DNA from: an uncultured Kineothrix sp.
Lineage (GTDB): Bacteria > Bacillota > Clostridia > Lachnospirales > Lachnospiraceae
Assembly (NCBI GenBank): GCA_910587275.1
Contig: CAJUMD010000033.1
Coordinates: 1 to 30,345, forward strand
Direction of reading: 5' to 3'
DNA length: 30,345 nucleotides
The notes under the pieces are model-generated. The model saw only the letters and a list, made by a program, of their open reading frames with translations. It made no database searches and had not been told where the DNA came from. Positions 15,518 through 23,731 of this stretch are shown here, in pieces. Position 1 is the stretch's first letter; every line of letters begins with the position of its first letter. The position numbers and the translations under genes were made by a program.

Positions 15518-15536
15518 AAAAGGGAGCGATTAAGGA

Positions 15537-15569
15537 AAAGTGGAGGAACTGGGAAGTTCCTCCTTTTTT
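15537..15569 (+). terminator. Strong intrinsic terminator, possibly an attenuator for gnpA
   Basis: GGAGGAACT (15542-15550), loop GGGA, AGTTCCTCC (15555-15563), then six T; the A run before the stem pairs with the T tail. The next gene's ribosome site (AGGAGG near 15591) follows by about 22 bases, leaving almost no room for a separate promoter. Confidence 0.85.
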
Positions 15570-15603
15570 AAACGATAAAAAAAGAAAACAGGAGGTAAAC
15601 GGA

Positions 15604-17781
15604 ATGAAAAAGGAAAACACGGGAAGGCTGACACTGCCTACGGATGTGGATATGGTAGACGCGACCATACGCCTGAAGGAACTGCTGGGGGCGGATGCCC
15701 TAAGGGATTGTGACGGAACTGCCATGCCGGAAGAACTGCTGCGCCAGAATGCGAAGATTTACGCTACCTATTATACCACCCGGAAAGACAATGAATGGGC
15801 AATGAAAAACCCGGAAGAAATCCAGCAGGAATATTTAATCAGCGACCGCGTGACGGCGAAGGGGAAAAGCCTGCGTATTGAACTTATGAAGGGGTTCCAC
15901 AGGGAACAGTTAAAAGTAAATACTATCGATTCCCCCAAACGGTGGTGGGAAGTCATGGACAGGACCACGGGGGAACCGGTTCCGACGGAAAAATGGGACT
16001 ATGACGAAACGACGGGGGAAGTGGTTATCGAAACGGTTCCGTACCACCAGTATACGGTGAGCTTCCTCGCATTCCTTATATGGGACCCCGTGCATATGTA
16101 TAACTTCATTACCAACGATTGGAAAGACGCGCCCCACCAGCTTACTTATGACGTGCGGCAGCCGAAGACGCAAGCCTACGTGAAGGAGAAACTGAAAAGA
16201 TGGTGCGAGGAAAACCCCCATGTGGACGTGGTGCGCTTTACCACCTTTTTCCATCAGTTTACGCTGACCTTTGACGATAAGAAACGGGAGAAATTCGTGG
16301 AATGGTTTGGATACAGTGCCAGCGTCAGCCCGTATGTGCTGGAACGGTTTGAAAAATGGGCGGGATACCGTTTCCGGCCGGAATTTATTGTGGACGAGGG
16401 TTATCACAATTCCATTTTCCGGGTACCGTCCAAGGAATTTAAGGATTTCATGGAGTTCCAGCAAATTGAAGTCTCCAAACTGGCAAAGGAACTGGTGGAT
16501 ATCGTCCATGGTTACGGGAAAGAAGCCATGATGTTTTTGGGGGACCACTGGATTGGGACCGAGCCTTTTGGAAAATATTTTTCGGATATCGGATTGGATG
16601 CGGTGGTCGGTTCCGTGGGAGACGGGGTAACCCTGCGCATGATTTCGGATATCAAGGGTGTGAAATATACGGAAGGACGCCTGCTTCCCTATTTTTTCCC
16701 CGACGTGTTCACGGAAGGCGGGGACCCTATCGGGGAGGCACAGGACAATTGGATGAAAGCAAGAAGGGCGATTCTGCGTTCACCTTTGGACCGAATCGGG
16801 TATGGCGGTTATTTGAAACTGGCGGATGAATGGCCGGGATTTATCGGACAGGTAAGCAAGGTAGTGGACGAATTCCGCCAGATACACGAAAATATGCAGG
16901 GAACCAAGGCTTATACGGCACCCTTTAAGGTGGCTGTCCTAAACTGCTGGGGCAATATCAGAAGGTGGATGGCAAACCAGGTGCACCATGCCCTTTGGTA
17001 CCGGGAGATTTATTCCTATGTGGGCGTCATTGAATGTCTGAGCGGGATGCCCGTGGAAGTGGAGTTTATTTCTTTTGAAGAATTAAAGGCGGGGCTGGAC
17101 CCTGCCATTCAGGTGATTATCAATGCAGGGGATGCTTATACTTCATGGAGCGGAGCGGAATACTGGAAGGAGGAGGCCGTGGTCTGCGCCATCCGTAAAT
17201 TCGTGGATGCAGGCGGCGGTTTCATCGGTGTGGGGGAACCGGGAGCCTGCCAGTACCAGGGACGGTATTTCCAAATAAGCGACGTGCTCGGCGTGGACCG
17301 GGAGCTTGGTTTCTCCATGAGTACGGATAAGTATAACGAAATGGAGCGCAACCATTTTATTTTGGAAGATATCGGAGCGGAAGGAGGCATCGATTTCGGC
17401 GAGGGCAAGAGCCGGATTTATGCACAGGGGGAAAATTACCAGATTTTGGATATGGACGGAAAGTACAGCCGTTTGGTGGTAAACGAATATGGGAAGGGCA
17501 GGAGCGTTTATTTTACGGGACTTCCTTATTCTCCGCAAAACTGCCGCATTCTTCTGCGTGCCATTTATTATGCGGCGCACCGGGAAGACGAAATGAAAAA
17601 GTATTATGTTTCCAATGTGGATACGGAGCTTGCGGTATTTGAGCAGACGGGGAAAATTGCGGTCATTAACAACTCCAAAGAACCGAAGCAGACGGACCTC
17701 TATATCGAAGGGGAACGGAAAATGCGGCTGGATCTTGCCCCCATGGAAATGCGCTGGGTAGACAGAAAGACGGATATTTAA
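15604..17781 (+). CDS. gnpA: 1,3-beta-galactosyl-N-acetylhexosamine phosphorylase (GH112)
   Basis: 725 residues, cytoplasmic. It phosphorolyses galacto-N-biose or lacto-N-biose (mucin and milk-glycan units) to galactose 1-phosphate and the N-acetylhexosamine. The length and motifs fit the family: WDPVHMYNFITNDW (160-173), DVVRFTTFFHQFT, GDHWIGTEPFGKY (313-325), PYFFPDVFTEGGDP (362-375), and a class I glutamine-amidotransferase-like middle domain with VIINAGDAYTSWSGA. Asp314 in GDHW is near the position of the general acid known in the bifidobacterial enzyme, and Asn167 lies where the N-acetyl group is recognised. The related galactosyl-rhamnose phosphorylases of Clostridia remain an alternative. 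AGGAGGT precedes ATG 15604. No transporter or galactose kinase/transferase lies beside it, so it works with genes elsewhere. Confidence 0.93.
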   Translation: MKKENTGRLTLPTDVDMVDATIRLKELLGADALRDCDGTAMPEELLRQNAKIYATYYTTRKDNEWAMKNPEEIQQEYLISDRVTAKGKSLRIELMKGFHREQLKVNTIDSPKRWWEVMDRTTGEPVPTEKWDYDETTGEVVIETVPYHQYTVSFLAFLIWDPVHMYNFITNDWKDAPHQLTYDVRQPKTQAYVKEKLKRWCEENPHVDVVRFTTFFHQFTLTFDDKKREKFVEWFGYSASVSPYVLERFEKWAGYRFRPEFIVDEGYHNSIFRVPSKEFKDFMEFQQIEVSKLAKELVDIVHGYGKEAMMFLGDHWIGTEPFGKYFSDIGLDAVVGSVGDGVTLRMISDIKGVKYTEGRLLPYFFPDVFTEGGDPIGEAQDNWMKARRAILRSPLDRIGYGGYLKLADEWPGFIGQVSKVVDEFRQIHENMQGTKAYTAPFKVAVLNCWGNIRRWMANQVHHALWYREIYSYVGVIECLSGMPVEVEFISFEELKAGLDPAIQVIINAGDAYTSWSGAEYWKEEAVVCAIRKFVDAGGGFIGVGEPGACQYQGRYFQISDVLGVDRELGFSMSTDKYNEMERNHFILEDIGAEGGIDFGEGKSRIYAQGENYQILDMDGKYSRLVVNEYGKGRSVYFTGLPYSPQNCRILLRAIYYAAHREDEMKKYYVSNVDTELAVFEQTGKIAVINNSKEPKQTDLYIEGERKMRLDLAPMEMRWVDRKTDI

Positions 17782-17820
17782 GCCGGACATAATTTTGCGG
17801 AAAGAAAGAAAAAAACACTC

Positions 17821-17849
17821 TTGCATTTTTTACCGGGACTGGATAAGAT
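17821..17849 (+). promoter_or_regulatory. Candidate promoter of the chemotaxis receptor gene
   Basis: TTGCAT (17821-17826), 17-bp spacer, TAAGAT (17844-17849). A TTGACA at 17855-17860 has no good -10 at the right distance. Confidence 0.5.
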
Positions 17850-17909
17850 AGAAATTGACAGGTGTATTCCTGCACGGGAAAAAGAATATGTTTATTGGAG
17901 TGATTAGCG

Positions 17910-19574
17910 ATGAATAACGGGAAAAACAAAAGAATCCGTCACCTTGGGAGAAAGGTGAACGCCCTGGTAACGTGCCTGCTGTTAGTGAGCATTTTTGTGG
18001 TCGTAAAGCTGTGTGTCTACATGTTTGAGAACCTTGCCATGGATATGCTGCGTGACCGGTGTGTCAATGGGACGAATATGCTTGCCTATGAATTGCAGGA
18101 TTACGAAGGACCGGAAGACAAGACACAGTTGCTGGACCGGATGAAAGAACTGATGCGCTGTGAATTTACCATTTTTAACGGGGATGTGAGGGCGTATACA
18201 ACCATCCAGCAGGACGGGGAGCGCGTGGTCGGTACGACGCTTTCGGAAGATTTGAATGAGAAGATTTTGGTGCAGGGGCAGAGCTATGTGGGAACGGCAC
18301 AGATTCTGGGGCAGGAACATCTTTGCTCCTATGTGCCGACCAAGGATGCCGACGGGAAAATCAACGGCTTGATTTTTGCCGGAATATCCAAGGCGAATGC
18401 AATGGATGAAATCCTTGGGACCATGGAGATGGCGGCGTTAGTCGGGGTTGTAATGGTTGCTTTAAGCCTGGTTGTGATGACCGTATTTGTAAGGAACACC
18501 ATTTCCATGCCGCTTTCCAAACTGACGAAGTTAGCACAGACCATGGAGCGCGGAGAACTCGGACTGGGAGCGGGACAGCAGATGAAAGCGGATATCCGCT
18601 CCAACGACGAAATCGGTTTCCTGGCATCCATATTTGAAGACACTGCCAAACGCCTGCGGGGATACATAGGGGAAATTTCCACTATATTGGAAAATATTTC
18701 AGACGGGGATTTAACGGCGGTGACTACAAAGGATTATGTGGGTGACTTTACGTCCATTAAGCAGTCGTTGGATGAAATTCTGGTGAAACTCAACAGCACC
18801 ATGGGTCAAATCGTGGAAAGTACGGATTACGTATCCAGCGGTGCGGAGCAGGTGTCCGTGGGCGCGCAGGCGCTCAGCCAGGGGGCCGTGGAGCAGGCAA
18901 GCACCGTGGAAGCGCTGGAGATGCATATGAGGGAAATCTCCCAGAACGTAACACAGTCGGCGGAGAATGCGGAACAGGCGAGCCGGAACGTGCAGATGGT
19001 TGGCGGGCAGATGATGGAAAGCAATGAAAAGATGCAGGAAATGATAAACGCCATGCAGGAAATCAGCAAGAGTTCCGGTGAAATCGGTAAGATTATCAAG
19101 ACCATAGAAAAAATTGCGTCCCAAACGAACATTCTTGCCCTGAATGCATCGGTAGAGGCGGCGCGTGCGGGCGAGGCAGGCAAAGGTTTTGCAGTGGTAG
19201 CGGAAGAAGTGCGTGCGTTGGCAGGAGAAAGCGCCGAAGCCTCCAAGACGACGGCGGCGTTAATCGAGCGTTCCATCGAAAAAGTGGGGCAGGGTACCCT
19301 GATTGCCAATGAAACGGCATCACAGCTCGCGTCCGCAGTGGCAGGGACAAAGGAAATCGTGGAAACCACGAATCAGATTGCGGATACTTCCCGCGTACAG
19401 GCGCAGTCCATTTCCGAAATAAGGGAACAGATCAGCCAGATTTCCAGCGTGGTACAGACCAATTCTGCCACGGCACAGGAAAGCGCGGCAACCAGCGAGC
19501 AGCTCAGTGCACAGGCGGGCGTGCTGAAAAACATGATGTCGAAGTTCCGCCTGAAAGGTTCCCGCGGACGATGA
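17910..19574 (+). CDS. Methyl-accepting chemotaxis protein
   Basis: 554 residues; membrane receptor signalling to CheA/CheW. TM1 about 17-38. An extracellular single-Cache-like sensor covers about 40-172 and holds TIQQDGERVVGTTL, YVGTAQILGQ and SYVPTKDADGKINGLIFAGIS. TM2 is about 174-194 and a HAMP linker follows (about 195-250). The long helical signalling domain has its hairpin tip at ASQTNILALNASVEAARAGE, followed by AGKGFAVVAEEVRALA. The last residues are basic (FRLKGSRGR), with no CheR-binding pentapeptide. TGGAGTG precedes ATG 17910. The ligand is unknown; its place after a GH112 gene does not by itself imply sugar sensing. A TetR gene follows 13 bases later. Confidence 0.93.
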   Translation: MNNGKNKRIRHLGRKVNALVTCLLLVSIFVVVKLCVYMFENLAMDMLRDRCVNGTNMLAYELQDYEGPEDKTQLLDRMKELMRCEFTIFNGDVRAYTTIQQDGERVVGTTLSEDLNEKILVQGQSYVGTAQILGQEHLCSYVPTKDADGKINGLIFAGISKANAMDEILGTMEMAALVGVVMVALSLVVMTVFVRNTISMPLSKLTKLAQTMERGELGLGAGQQMKADIRSNDEIGFLASIFEDTAKRLRGYIGEISTILENISDGDLTAVTTKDYVGDFTSIKQSLDEILVKLNSTMGQIVESTDYVSSGAEQVSVGAQALSQGAVEQASTVEALEMHMREISQNVTQSAENAEQASRNVQMVGGQMMESNEKMQEMINAMQEISKSSGEIGKIIKTIEKIASQTNILALNASVEAARAGEAGKGFAVVAEEVRALAGESAEASKTTAALIERSIEKVGQGTLIANETASQLASAVAGTKEIVETTNQIADTSRVQAQSISEIREQISQISSVVQTNSATAQESAATSEQLSAQAGVLKNMMSKFRLKGSRGR

Positions 19575-19587
19575 CGGAGGAAGAAAT

Positions 19588-20154
19588 ATGCCGAATTCGA
19601 CCAAAGGAGCACTGGGAGCATCCTTAAAAAAACTATTGCTGCATAAAACCCTGGATAAAATAACCATCCAGGATTTAACATCCGACTGCGGTATCAGCAG
19701 GATGTCTTTTTACTACCATTTCAAGGATATTTATGATTTGGTGGAATGGGTCTGCATTGAGGATGGAAAACAGGCGCTGCAGGGGAAAAAAACATATGAC
19801 ACATGGCAGGAAGGGATGCGGCAGGTATTTGAAGCCATCCTGGAGAGCAAGCCCTTTATCCTGAACGTATACCGCTGCATCCGCAAAGAGAAAATAGAAA
19901 ATTACCTGTATAAACTAACTTACGGGCTGATTGCCGATGTGGTGGGGGAAAAATGCGTGGGGACGGATGTGGAGGAGGAAGACAGGGCATTTATTGCGGA
20001 GTTTTATAAATACGGTTTTGTGGGAATCATCCTTGACTGGATTGACCGGGGAATGAAGGATGACTATAAGGAAATCGTGCGGAAGACGGGGATTGCGCTT
20101 TATGGAAATATCGAGAACTCCATCCGTAATTTTGAACAGGTAGCAAAACAATAG
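19588..20154 (+). CDS. TetR/AcrR family transcriptional regulator
   Basis: 188 residues. The N-terminal helix-turn-helix (about 22-45) reads KITIQDLTSDCGISRMSFYY followed by HFKDIYDLVEWV, the classic TetR DNA-binding pattern. The C-terminal half is helical and resembles the DhaS-like TetR subgroup with many Lachnospiraceae members. GGAGG stands before ATG 19588, 13 bases after the chemotaxis receptor, so both may share a transcript. A strong terminator ends it, and the oleate hydratase gene follows in the same direction. TetR regulators are often neighbours of oleate hydratase genes, so control of that gene, for instance by free fatty acid, is plausible but inferred. Confidence 0.88.
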   Translation: MPNSTKGALGASLKKLLLHKTLDKITIQDLTSDCGISRMSFYYHFKDIYDLVEWVCIEDGKQALQGKKTYDTWQEGMRQVFEAILESKPFILNVYRCIRKEKIENYLYKLTYGLIADVVGEKCVGTDVEEEDRAFIAEFYKYGFVGIILDWIDRGMKDDYKEIVRKTGIALYGNIENSIRNFEQVAKQ

Positions 20155-20160
20155 TTAATC

Positions 20161-20203
20161 AAAACGGGCGGAATGATAAGTTTTTTATCATTCCGCCCGT
20201 TTT
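20161..20203 (+). terminator. 19-bp perfect-stem terminator after the TetR gene
   Basis: The left arm (20161-20179, AAAACGGGCGGAATGATAA) is the exact reverse complement of 20185-20203, with loop GTTTT. It ends in TTTT and is A-rich on the left, so it can act in both directions. Confidence 0.9.
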
Positions 20204-20232
20204 GTAAATGGAAAAATATTCTTGTACAGGAT

Positions 20233-20326
20233 ATGATATGTCACATGGAACGAACAAAGGAAACATAAAAACAAAAACCCCGTAAATACAGAAAGGGTTA
20301 TTAGGAAAAGAAAGGTGGCATATCAT
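20233..20326 (+). promoter_or_regulatory. Inverted repeat able to hide the oleate hydratase ribosome site
   Basis: ATGATATGTCAC (20233-20244) and GTGGCATATCAT (20315-20326) form a 12-bp stem as RNA, with one G-U pair. The right arm covers GTGG of the AAAGGTGG ribosome site (20311-20318) and stops just before ATG 20328; the loop is about 70 bases. As DNA the same arms could be paired TetR sites. A possible -10 TATGAT (20232-20237) overlaps the left arm; if it is used, the left arm would not be transcribed and the DNA-site reading is favoured. Confidence 0.45.
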
Positions 20327-20327
20327 T

Positions 20328-22295
20328 ATGGCAAGTAAGAAAAATATCGGAATCGGTGTGGCGGCAATCGCGGCAGGAGCCGGAGCGGCGGCAATCGCAG
20401 CAAAGAACCATGGAAAGAAAATGGAAAAAAAGGCGGCAGAATCTGCCAGGCGCGAAGAATACCGTAATACCGAATTAGGAAAAGATGAAAAAAACAGCAA
20501 AGGAATTTATTATACAAACGGCAACTATGAGGCGTTCGCCAGACCGAGGAAGCCGGAAGGCGTGGAGGATAAAAATGCTTATCTTGTGGGAAGCGGGCTG
20601 GCATCCCTGGCGGCAGCATGTTTCCTTTTAAGGGACGGGCAAATGCCAGGCCCCCATATCCACATTTTGGAAGCCATGGACATTGCAGGGGGAGCCTGCG
20701 ACGGCATCTACGACGCGACGAGGGGCTATGTGATGCGCGGCGGACGCGAGATGGAAAACCATTTTGAATGCCTGTGGGATTTGTTCCGCAGTATCCCGTC
20801 GTTGGAGACGCCGGGGGTATCGGTGCTGGACGAATATTACTGGCTGAACAAGGAAGATCCGAATTATTCCCTGTGCCGCGCCACCCTAAACCGTGGGGAG
20901 GATGCCCATACGGACGGTAAGTTTAACCTAAGCCAAAAAGGATGCATGGAAATTATGAAACTGTTTATGACAAAAGATGAAGACCTGTATGATAAAACCA
21001 TAGAGGATGTCTTTGACGATGAAGTGTTTGATTCCACGTTTTGGTTATACTGGAGAACCATGTTTGCCTTTGAAAACTGGCACAGCGCCCTGGAAATGAA
21101 ACTGTATTTCCAAAGGTTTATCCACCATATTGCCGGATTGCCGGATTTCAGTGCCCTGAAATTCACGAAGTACAATCAGTATGAATCCTTAATCCTTCCG
21201 ATGCAGAAGTATCTGGAAGCGGCAGGGGTTGATTTCCAATTCGGTACGGAGGTGACAAACGTCATTTTTGAAATCGGGGAAGGAAAGAAAGTGGCGAAGG
21301 CCATCGAGTGCAAAGTAAACGGTGTGGAAAAAGGGATTACGCTCACCGAAAACGATCTTGTATTCGTAACGAACGGAAGCTGTACGGAAGGAACGGTATA
21401 CGGGGACCAAAACCATGCGCCCAACGGGGATGCGGAAGTGAGAACCAGCGGCTGCTGGAGCCTTTGGAAAAACATTGCCAAACAGGATGAAGCATTCGGG
21501 CATCCGGAGAAATTCTGCTCCGATGTGGCAAAGACGAACTGGGAATCCGCCACCATTACCACATTGGATGACAAGATTCTTCCCTATATTACCAATATCT
21601 GCAAACGTGACCCCAGGAGCGGAAGGGTGGTAACGGGCGGTATCGTAAGCTGCCAGGATTCCGGTTGGCTGTTGAGCTGGACCATTAACCGCCAGGGGCA
21701 GTTTAAGGGGCAGGATAAGGATAAGGTTTGCGTATGGGTATACGGTCTGTTTACCGATGTGCCCGGTGATTTTATTAAGAAACCGATGAAGGAATGTACC
21801 GGTAAAGAGATTACGGAAGAATGGCTGTACCATTTGGGGGTGCCGGAAGATGAGATTCCGGATTTGGCGGAAAACAGCGCCGTGTGTGTTCCTACCATGA
21901 TGCCTTACATTACGGCATTCTTTATGCCGAGAACAAAAGGGGACCGTCCCGACGTGATTCCGGACGGGTGTGTGAATTTCGCATTCCTCGGACAGTTTGC
22001 GGAAACGCCGCGGGATACGGTATTTACCACGGAATATTCGGTCAGGACCGCCATGGAAGCCGTGTACGGGCTGCTGGGCGTGGACAGAGGCGTGCCGGAA
22101 GTATGGGGCAGCGTCTATGACATCCGCGAACTTTTGGAAAGCAGTGTGAAGCTGATGGACGGTAAATCCCCGTTGGAAATCGAACTGCCGGGACCGTTAA
22201 ACGCATTGAAGAAACCGGTATTGCATGTGGTAAAGGGAACCGTAGTGGAAAAGGTGCTGCGTGACCATCATGTGATTAAGGATGGGATGATGTAA
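20328..22295 (+). CDS. ohyA: Oleate hydratase (MCRA family, FAD-dependent)
   Basis: 655 residues. It adds water to the cis-9 double bond of oleic or linoleic acid to give 10-hydroxy fatty acids, detoxifying free fatty acids. An FAD-binding stretch AYLVGSGLASLAAACFLLRD (84-103) and the acidic EAMDIAGGACDG loop (115-126) are clear. RGGREMENHFECLW (137-150) is a family signature with the likely catalytic glutamate region, and FWLYWRTMFAFENWHS is another. SVRTAMEAVYGLL lies near the end. Unusually, the first 60 residues add a Gly/Ala-rich hydrophobic stretch (7-26) and a Lys/Glu-rich helix before the core, probably a membrane anchor. The weak AAAGGTGG ribosome site lies inside a possible hairpin. 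A TetR gene lies upstream. Confidence 0.93.
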   Translation: MASKKNIGIGVAAIAAGAGAAAIAAKNHGKKMEKKAAESARREEYRNTELGKDEKNSKGIYYTNGNYEAFARPRKPEGVEDKNAYLVGSGLASLAAACFLLRDGQMPGPHIHILEAMDIAGGACDGIYDATRGYVMRGGREMENHFECLWDLFRSIPSLETPGVSVLDEYYWLNKEDPNYSLCRATLNRGEDAHTDGKFNLSQKGCMEIMKLFMTKDEDLYDKTIEDVFDDEVFDSTFWLYWRTMFAFENWHSALEMKLYFQRFIHHIAGLPDFSALKFTKYNQYESLILPMQKYLEAAGVDFQFGTEVTNVIFEIGEGKKVAKAIECKVNGVEKGITLTENDLVFVTNGSCTEGTVYGDQNHAPNGDAEVRTSGCWSLWKNIAKQDEAFGHPEKFCSDVAKTNWESATITTLDDKILPYITNICKRDPRSGRVVTGGIVSCQDSGWLLSWTINRQGQFKGQDKDKVCVWVYGLFTDVPGDFIKKPMKECTGKEITEEWLYHLGVPEDEIPDLAENSAVCVPTMMPYITAFFMPRTKGDRPDVIPDGCVNFAFLGQFAETPRDTVFTTEYSVRTAMEAVYGLLGVDRGVPEVWGSVYDIRELLESSVKLMDGKSPLEIELPGPLNALKKPVLHVVKGTVVEKVLRDHHVIKDGMM

Positions 22296-22325
22296 CGGAT
22301 TTTTGAAACTGGGTTAAGAACAATA

Positions 22326-22360
22326 AAGCCGGGCGGGTTCTTTAAGAACCCGCCCGGCTT
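22326..22360. terminator. 17-bp palindromic terminator between ohyA and tRNA-Ser
   Basis: The left arm AAGCCGGGCGGGTTCTT (22326-22342) is the reverse complement of 22344-22360. On the minus strand it is followed by TTTATTGTT, just past the 3' end of tRNA-Ser. On the plus strand it can end ohyA. Confidence 0.85.
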
Positions 22361-22365
22361 GTGCG

Positions 22366-22451
22366 CGGAGACGGAGGGATTCGAACCCTCGTGCCCCGAA
22401 GGACAAACGCATTTCGAGTGCGCCCCGTTATGACCACTTCGATACGTCTCC
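22366..22451 (-). tRNA. tRNA-Ser (anticodon CGA)
   Basis: 86 bases on the minus strand. Acceptor GGAGACG/CGTCTCC with discriminator G; anticodon stem GCGCA/TGCGT with loop CTCGAAA, giving anticodon CGA (reads UCG). A long variable arm (TGTCC-TTCG-GGGCA) marks class II. T arm GAGGG-TTCGAAT-CCCTC. CCA is not encoded. A terminator follows directly. Confidence 0.95.
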
Positions 22452-22472
22452 ATTTTAAAACTGACAGAGTAT

Positions 22473-22501
22473 ATTTTAACGTATGTTTTGGATTTTGGCA
22501 A
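22473..22501 (-). promoter_or_regulatory. Promoter of tRNA-Ser
   Basis: On the minus strand, TTGCCA (plus 22496-22501), 17-bp spacer, TAAAAT (plus 22473-22478). The -10 box ends about 21 bases before the tRNA. Confidence 0.6.
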
Positions 22502-22525
22502 GACATAATAAGCAGAAAATTTTCA

Positions 22526-22543
22526 TTTTACGATATCGTAAAA
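22526..22543. promoter_or_regulatory. Perfect 18-bp palindrome, candidate operator
   Basis: TTTTACGATATCGTAAAA equals its own reverse complement. It ends 5 bp before the -35 box of the pfk promoter and lies 25 bp from the divergent tRNA-Ser promoter. The binding protein is unknown; I cannot match it with confidence to a known regulator motif. Confidence 0.65.
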
Positions 22544-22548
22544 CTTGG

Positions 22549-22577
22549 TTGTGATAAAAAGTAAATTATTATATAAT
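22549..22577 (+). promoter_or_regulatory. Sigma-A promoter of pfk-dnaX-ybaB-recR
   Basis: TTGTGA (22549-22554), 17-bp spacer, TATAAT (22572-22577). It gives a leader of about 55 bases that contains a hairpin. Confidence 0.8.
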
Positions 22578-22596
22578 GAATGGGAGAGAAGAAAAC

Positions 22597-22613
22597 GGGC
22601 TTGTTCCAAGCCC
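22597..22613 (+). promoter_or_regulatory. Hairpin in the pfk mRNA leader
   Basis: GGGCTTG, loop TTC, CAAGCCC. It starts near the expected 5' end and lies 11 bases before the AGGAGG ribosome site, with no T run. It is more likely an RNA-stabilising 5' stem or a protein site than a terminator. Confidence 0.5.
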
Positions 22614-22637
22614 AATATAGTTTTAGGAGGGCGGCAA

Positions 22638-23711
22638 ATGAAAAGAATAGGAATGTTAACCAGCGGCGGCGACTGTCAGGCACTGAATGCGGCGATGCGC
22701 GGAGTGGCAAAATGCCTTTTTAACAGCGGGGAGGACGTGGAGATTTACGGTTTCCTGGAAGGTTATAAGGGACTGATTTACGGTAATTTCCGTATGCTTA
22801 CAGGATATGATTTTTCCGGCGTATTGACAAAGGGCGGTACCATACTCGGAAGCTCAAGGACGCCGTTTAAGCTCATCCGGGAGCCGGATGAAAACGGGCT
22901 GGACAAAGTGGAAGCGATGAAACAGAATTACTATAAGCTCCGCTTGGACTGCCTTGTCATCCTTGGCGGAAACGGAACCCACAAGACGGCAAACCTGCTG
23001 CGCAGTGAGGGTCTGAATGTGGTGACGCTGCCTAAAACGATAGATAATGATTTGTGGGGAACGGATATGACGTTCGGCTTCCAAAGCGCGGTGAACATCG
23101 CAACGGATGCCATTGACTGCATCCATACCACGGCGGCTTCCCACGGCAGGGTATTCATTGTGGAAGTCATGGGACATAAAGTCGGCTATCTGACGCTGAA
23201 TGCCGGAATGGCAGGAGGTGCGGACATCATCCTGATTCCGGAGATTCCGTATGATATTGATAAGGTCATCGAAAAGATAGAGGAAAGGGACCGGAACGGA
23301 AGCAAATTTACCATTCTTGCCGTGGCGGAAGGCGCCATCTCCAAGGAAGATGCGAAATTATCGAAGAAAGAATATAAAGAAAAGATGAAAAATTATACGT
23401 TCCCCTCCGTTTCCTACGAAATTGCACAGCGGATTCAGGAGAAGACGGGACATGACGTCCGGGTAACGGTACCGGGACATACCCAAAGGGGCGGCAGTCC
23501 GTGTCCGTATGACCGGGTATTTGCCAGCAGGCTCGGTTCTGAGGCAGGCAGGATGATTTTAAAAGGCGAATACGGGTTTATGGTAGGGTATAAAAACCGT
23601 GAAATCGTGAAAGTGCCGTTGGAGGAAGTGGCAGGCAAGCTGAAAATGGTTGCCCCGGATGCCAGCATCGTGAAGGAAGCAAAACTGCTTGGCATCAGCT
23701 TCGGTGACTGA
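22638..23711 (+). CDS. 6-phosphofructokinase family protein, mixed ATP/PPi signature
   Basis: 357 residues, cytoplasmic; should phosphorylate fructose 6-phosphate to the 1,6-bisphosphate. ATG 22638 follows AGGAGG by 7 bases; the longer frame from 22545 lies upstream of and across the promoter. Motifs: MLTSGGDCQALNAAMRG at the N-terminus, LGGNGTHKTA (109-118), LPKTIDNDLWGTDMTFGF (131-148) with catalytic Asp136, IVEVMGHKVGYL and VPGHTQRGGSP. In the usual ATP enzyme the first site is GGDGS and the second PGTIDND; PPi enzymes have GGDDS and PKTIDND. Here Gly113 is ATP-like, Lys133 is PPi-like, and Asn112 replaces the Mg-binding Asp. Phosphoryl donor is therefore unclear. dnaX follows after 20 bases without a terminator. 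Confidence 0.85.
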   Translation: MKRIGMLTSGGDCQALNAAMRGVAKCLFNSGEDVEIYGFLEGYKGLIYGNFRMLTGYDFSGVLTKGGTILGSSRTPFKLIREPDENGLDKVEAMKQNYYKLRLDCLVILGGNGTHKTANLLRSEGLNVVTLPKTIDNDLWGTDMTFGFQSAVNIATDAIDCIHTTAASHGRVFIVEVMGHKVGYLTLNAGMAGGADIILIPEIPYDIDKVIEKIEERDRNGSKFTILAVAEGAISKEDAKLSKKEYKEKMKNYTFPSVSYEIAQRIQEKTGHDVRVTVPGHTQRGGSPCPYDRVFASRLGSEAGRMILKGEYGFMVGYKNREIVKVPLEEVAGKLKMVAPDASIVKEAKLLGISFGD

Positions 23712-23731
23712 CGGTTGGAAAGAGGTTTGTG

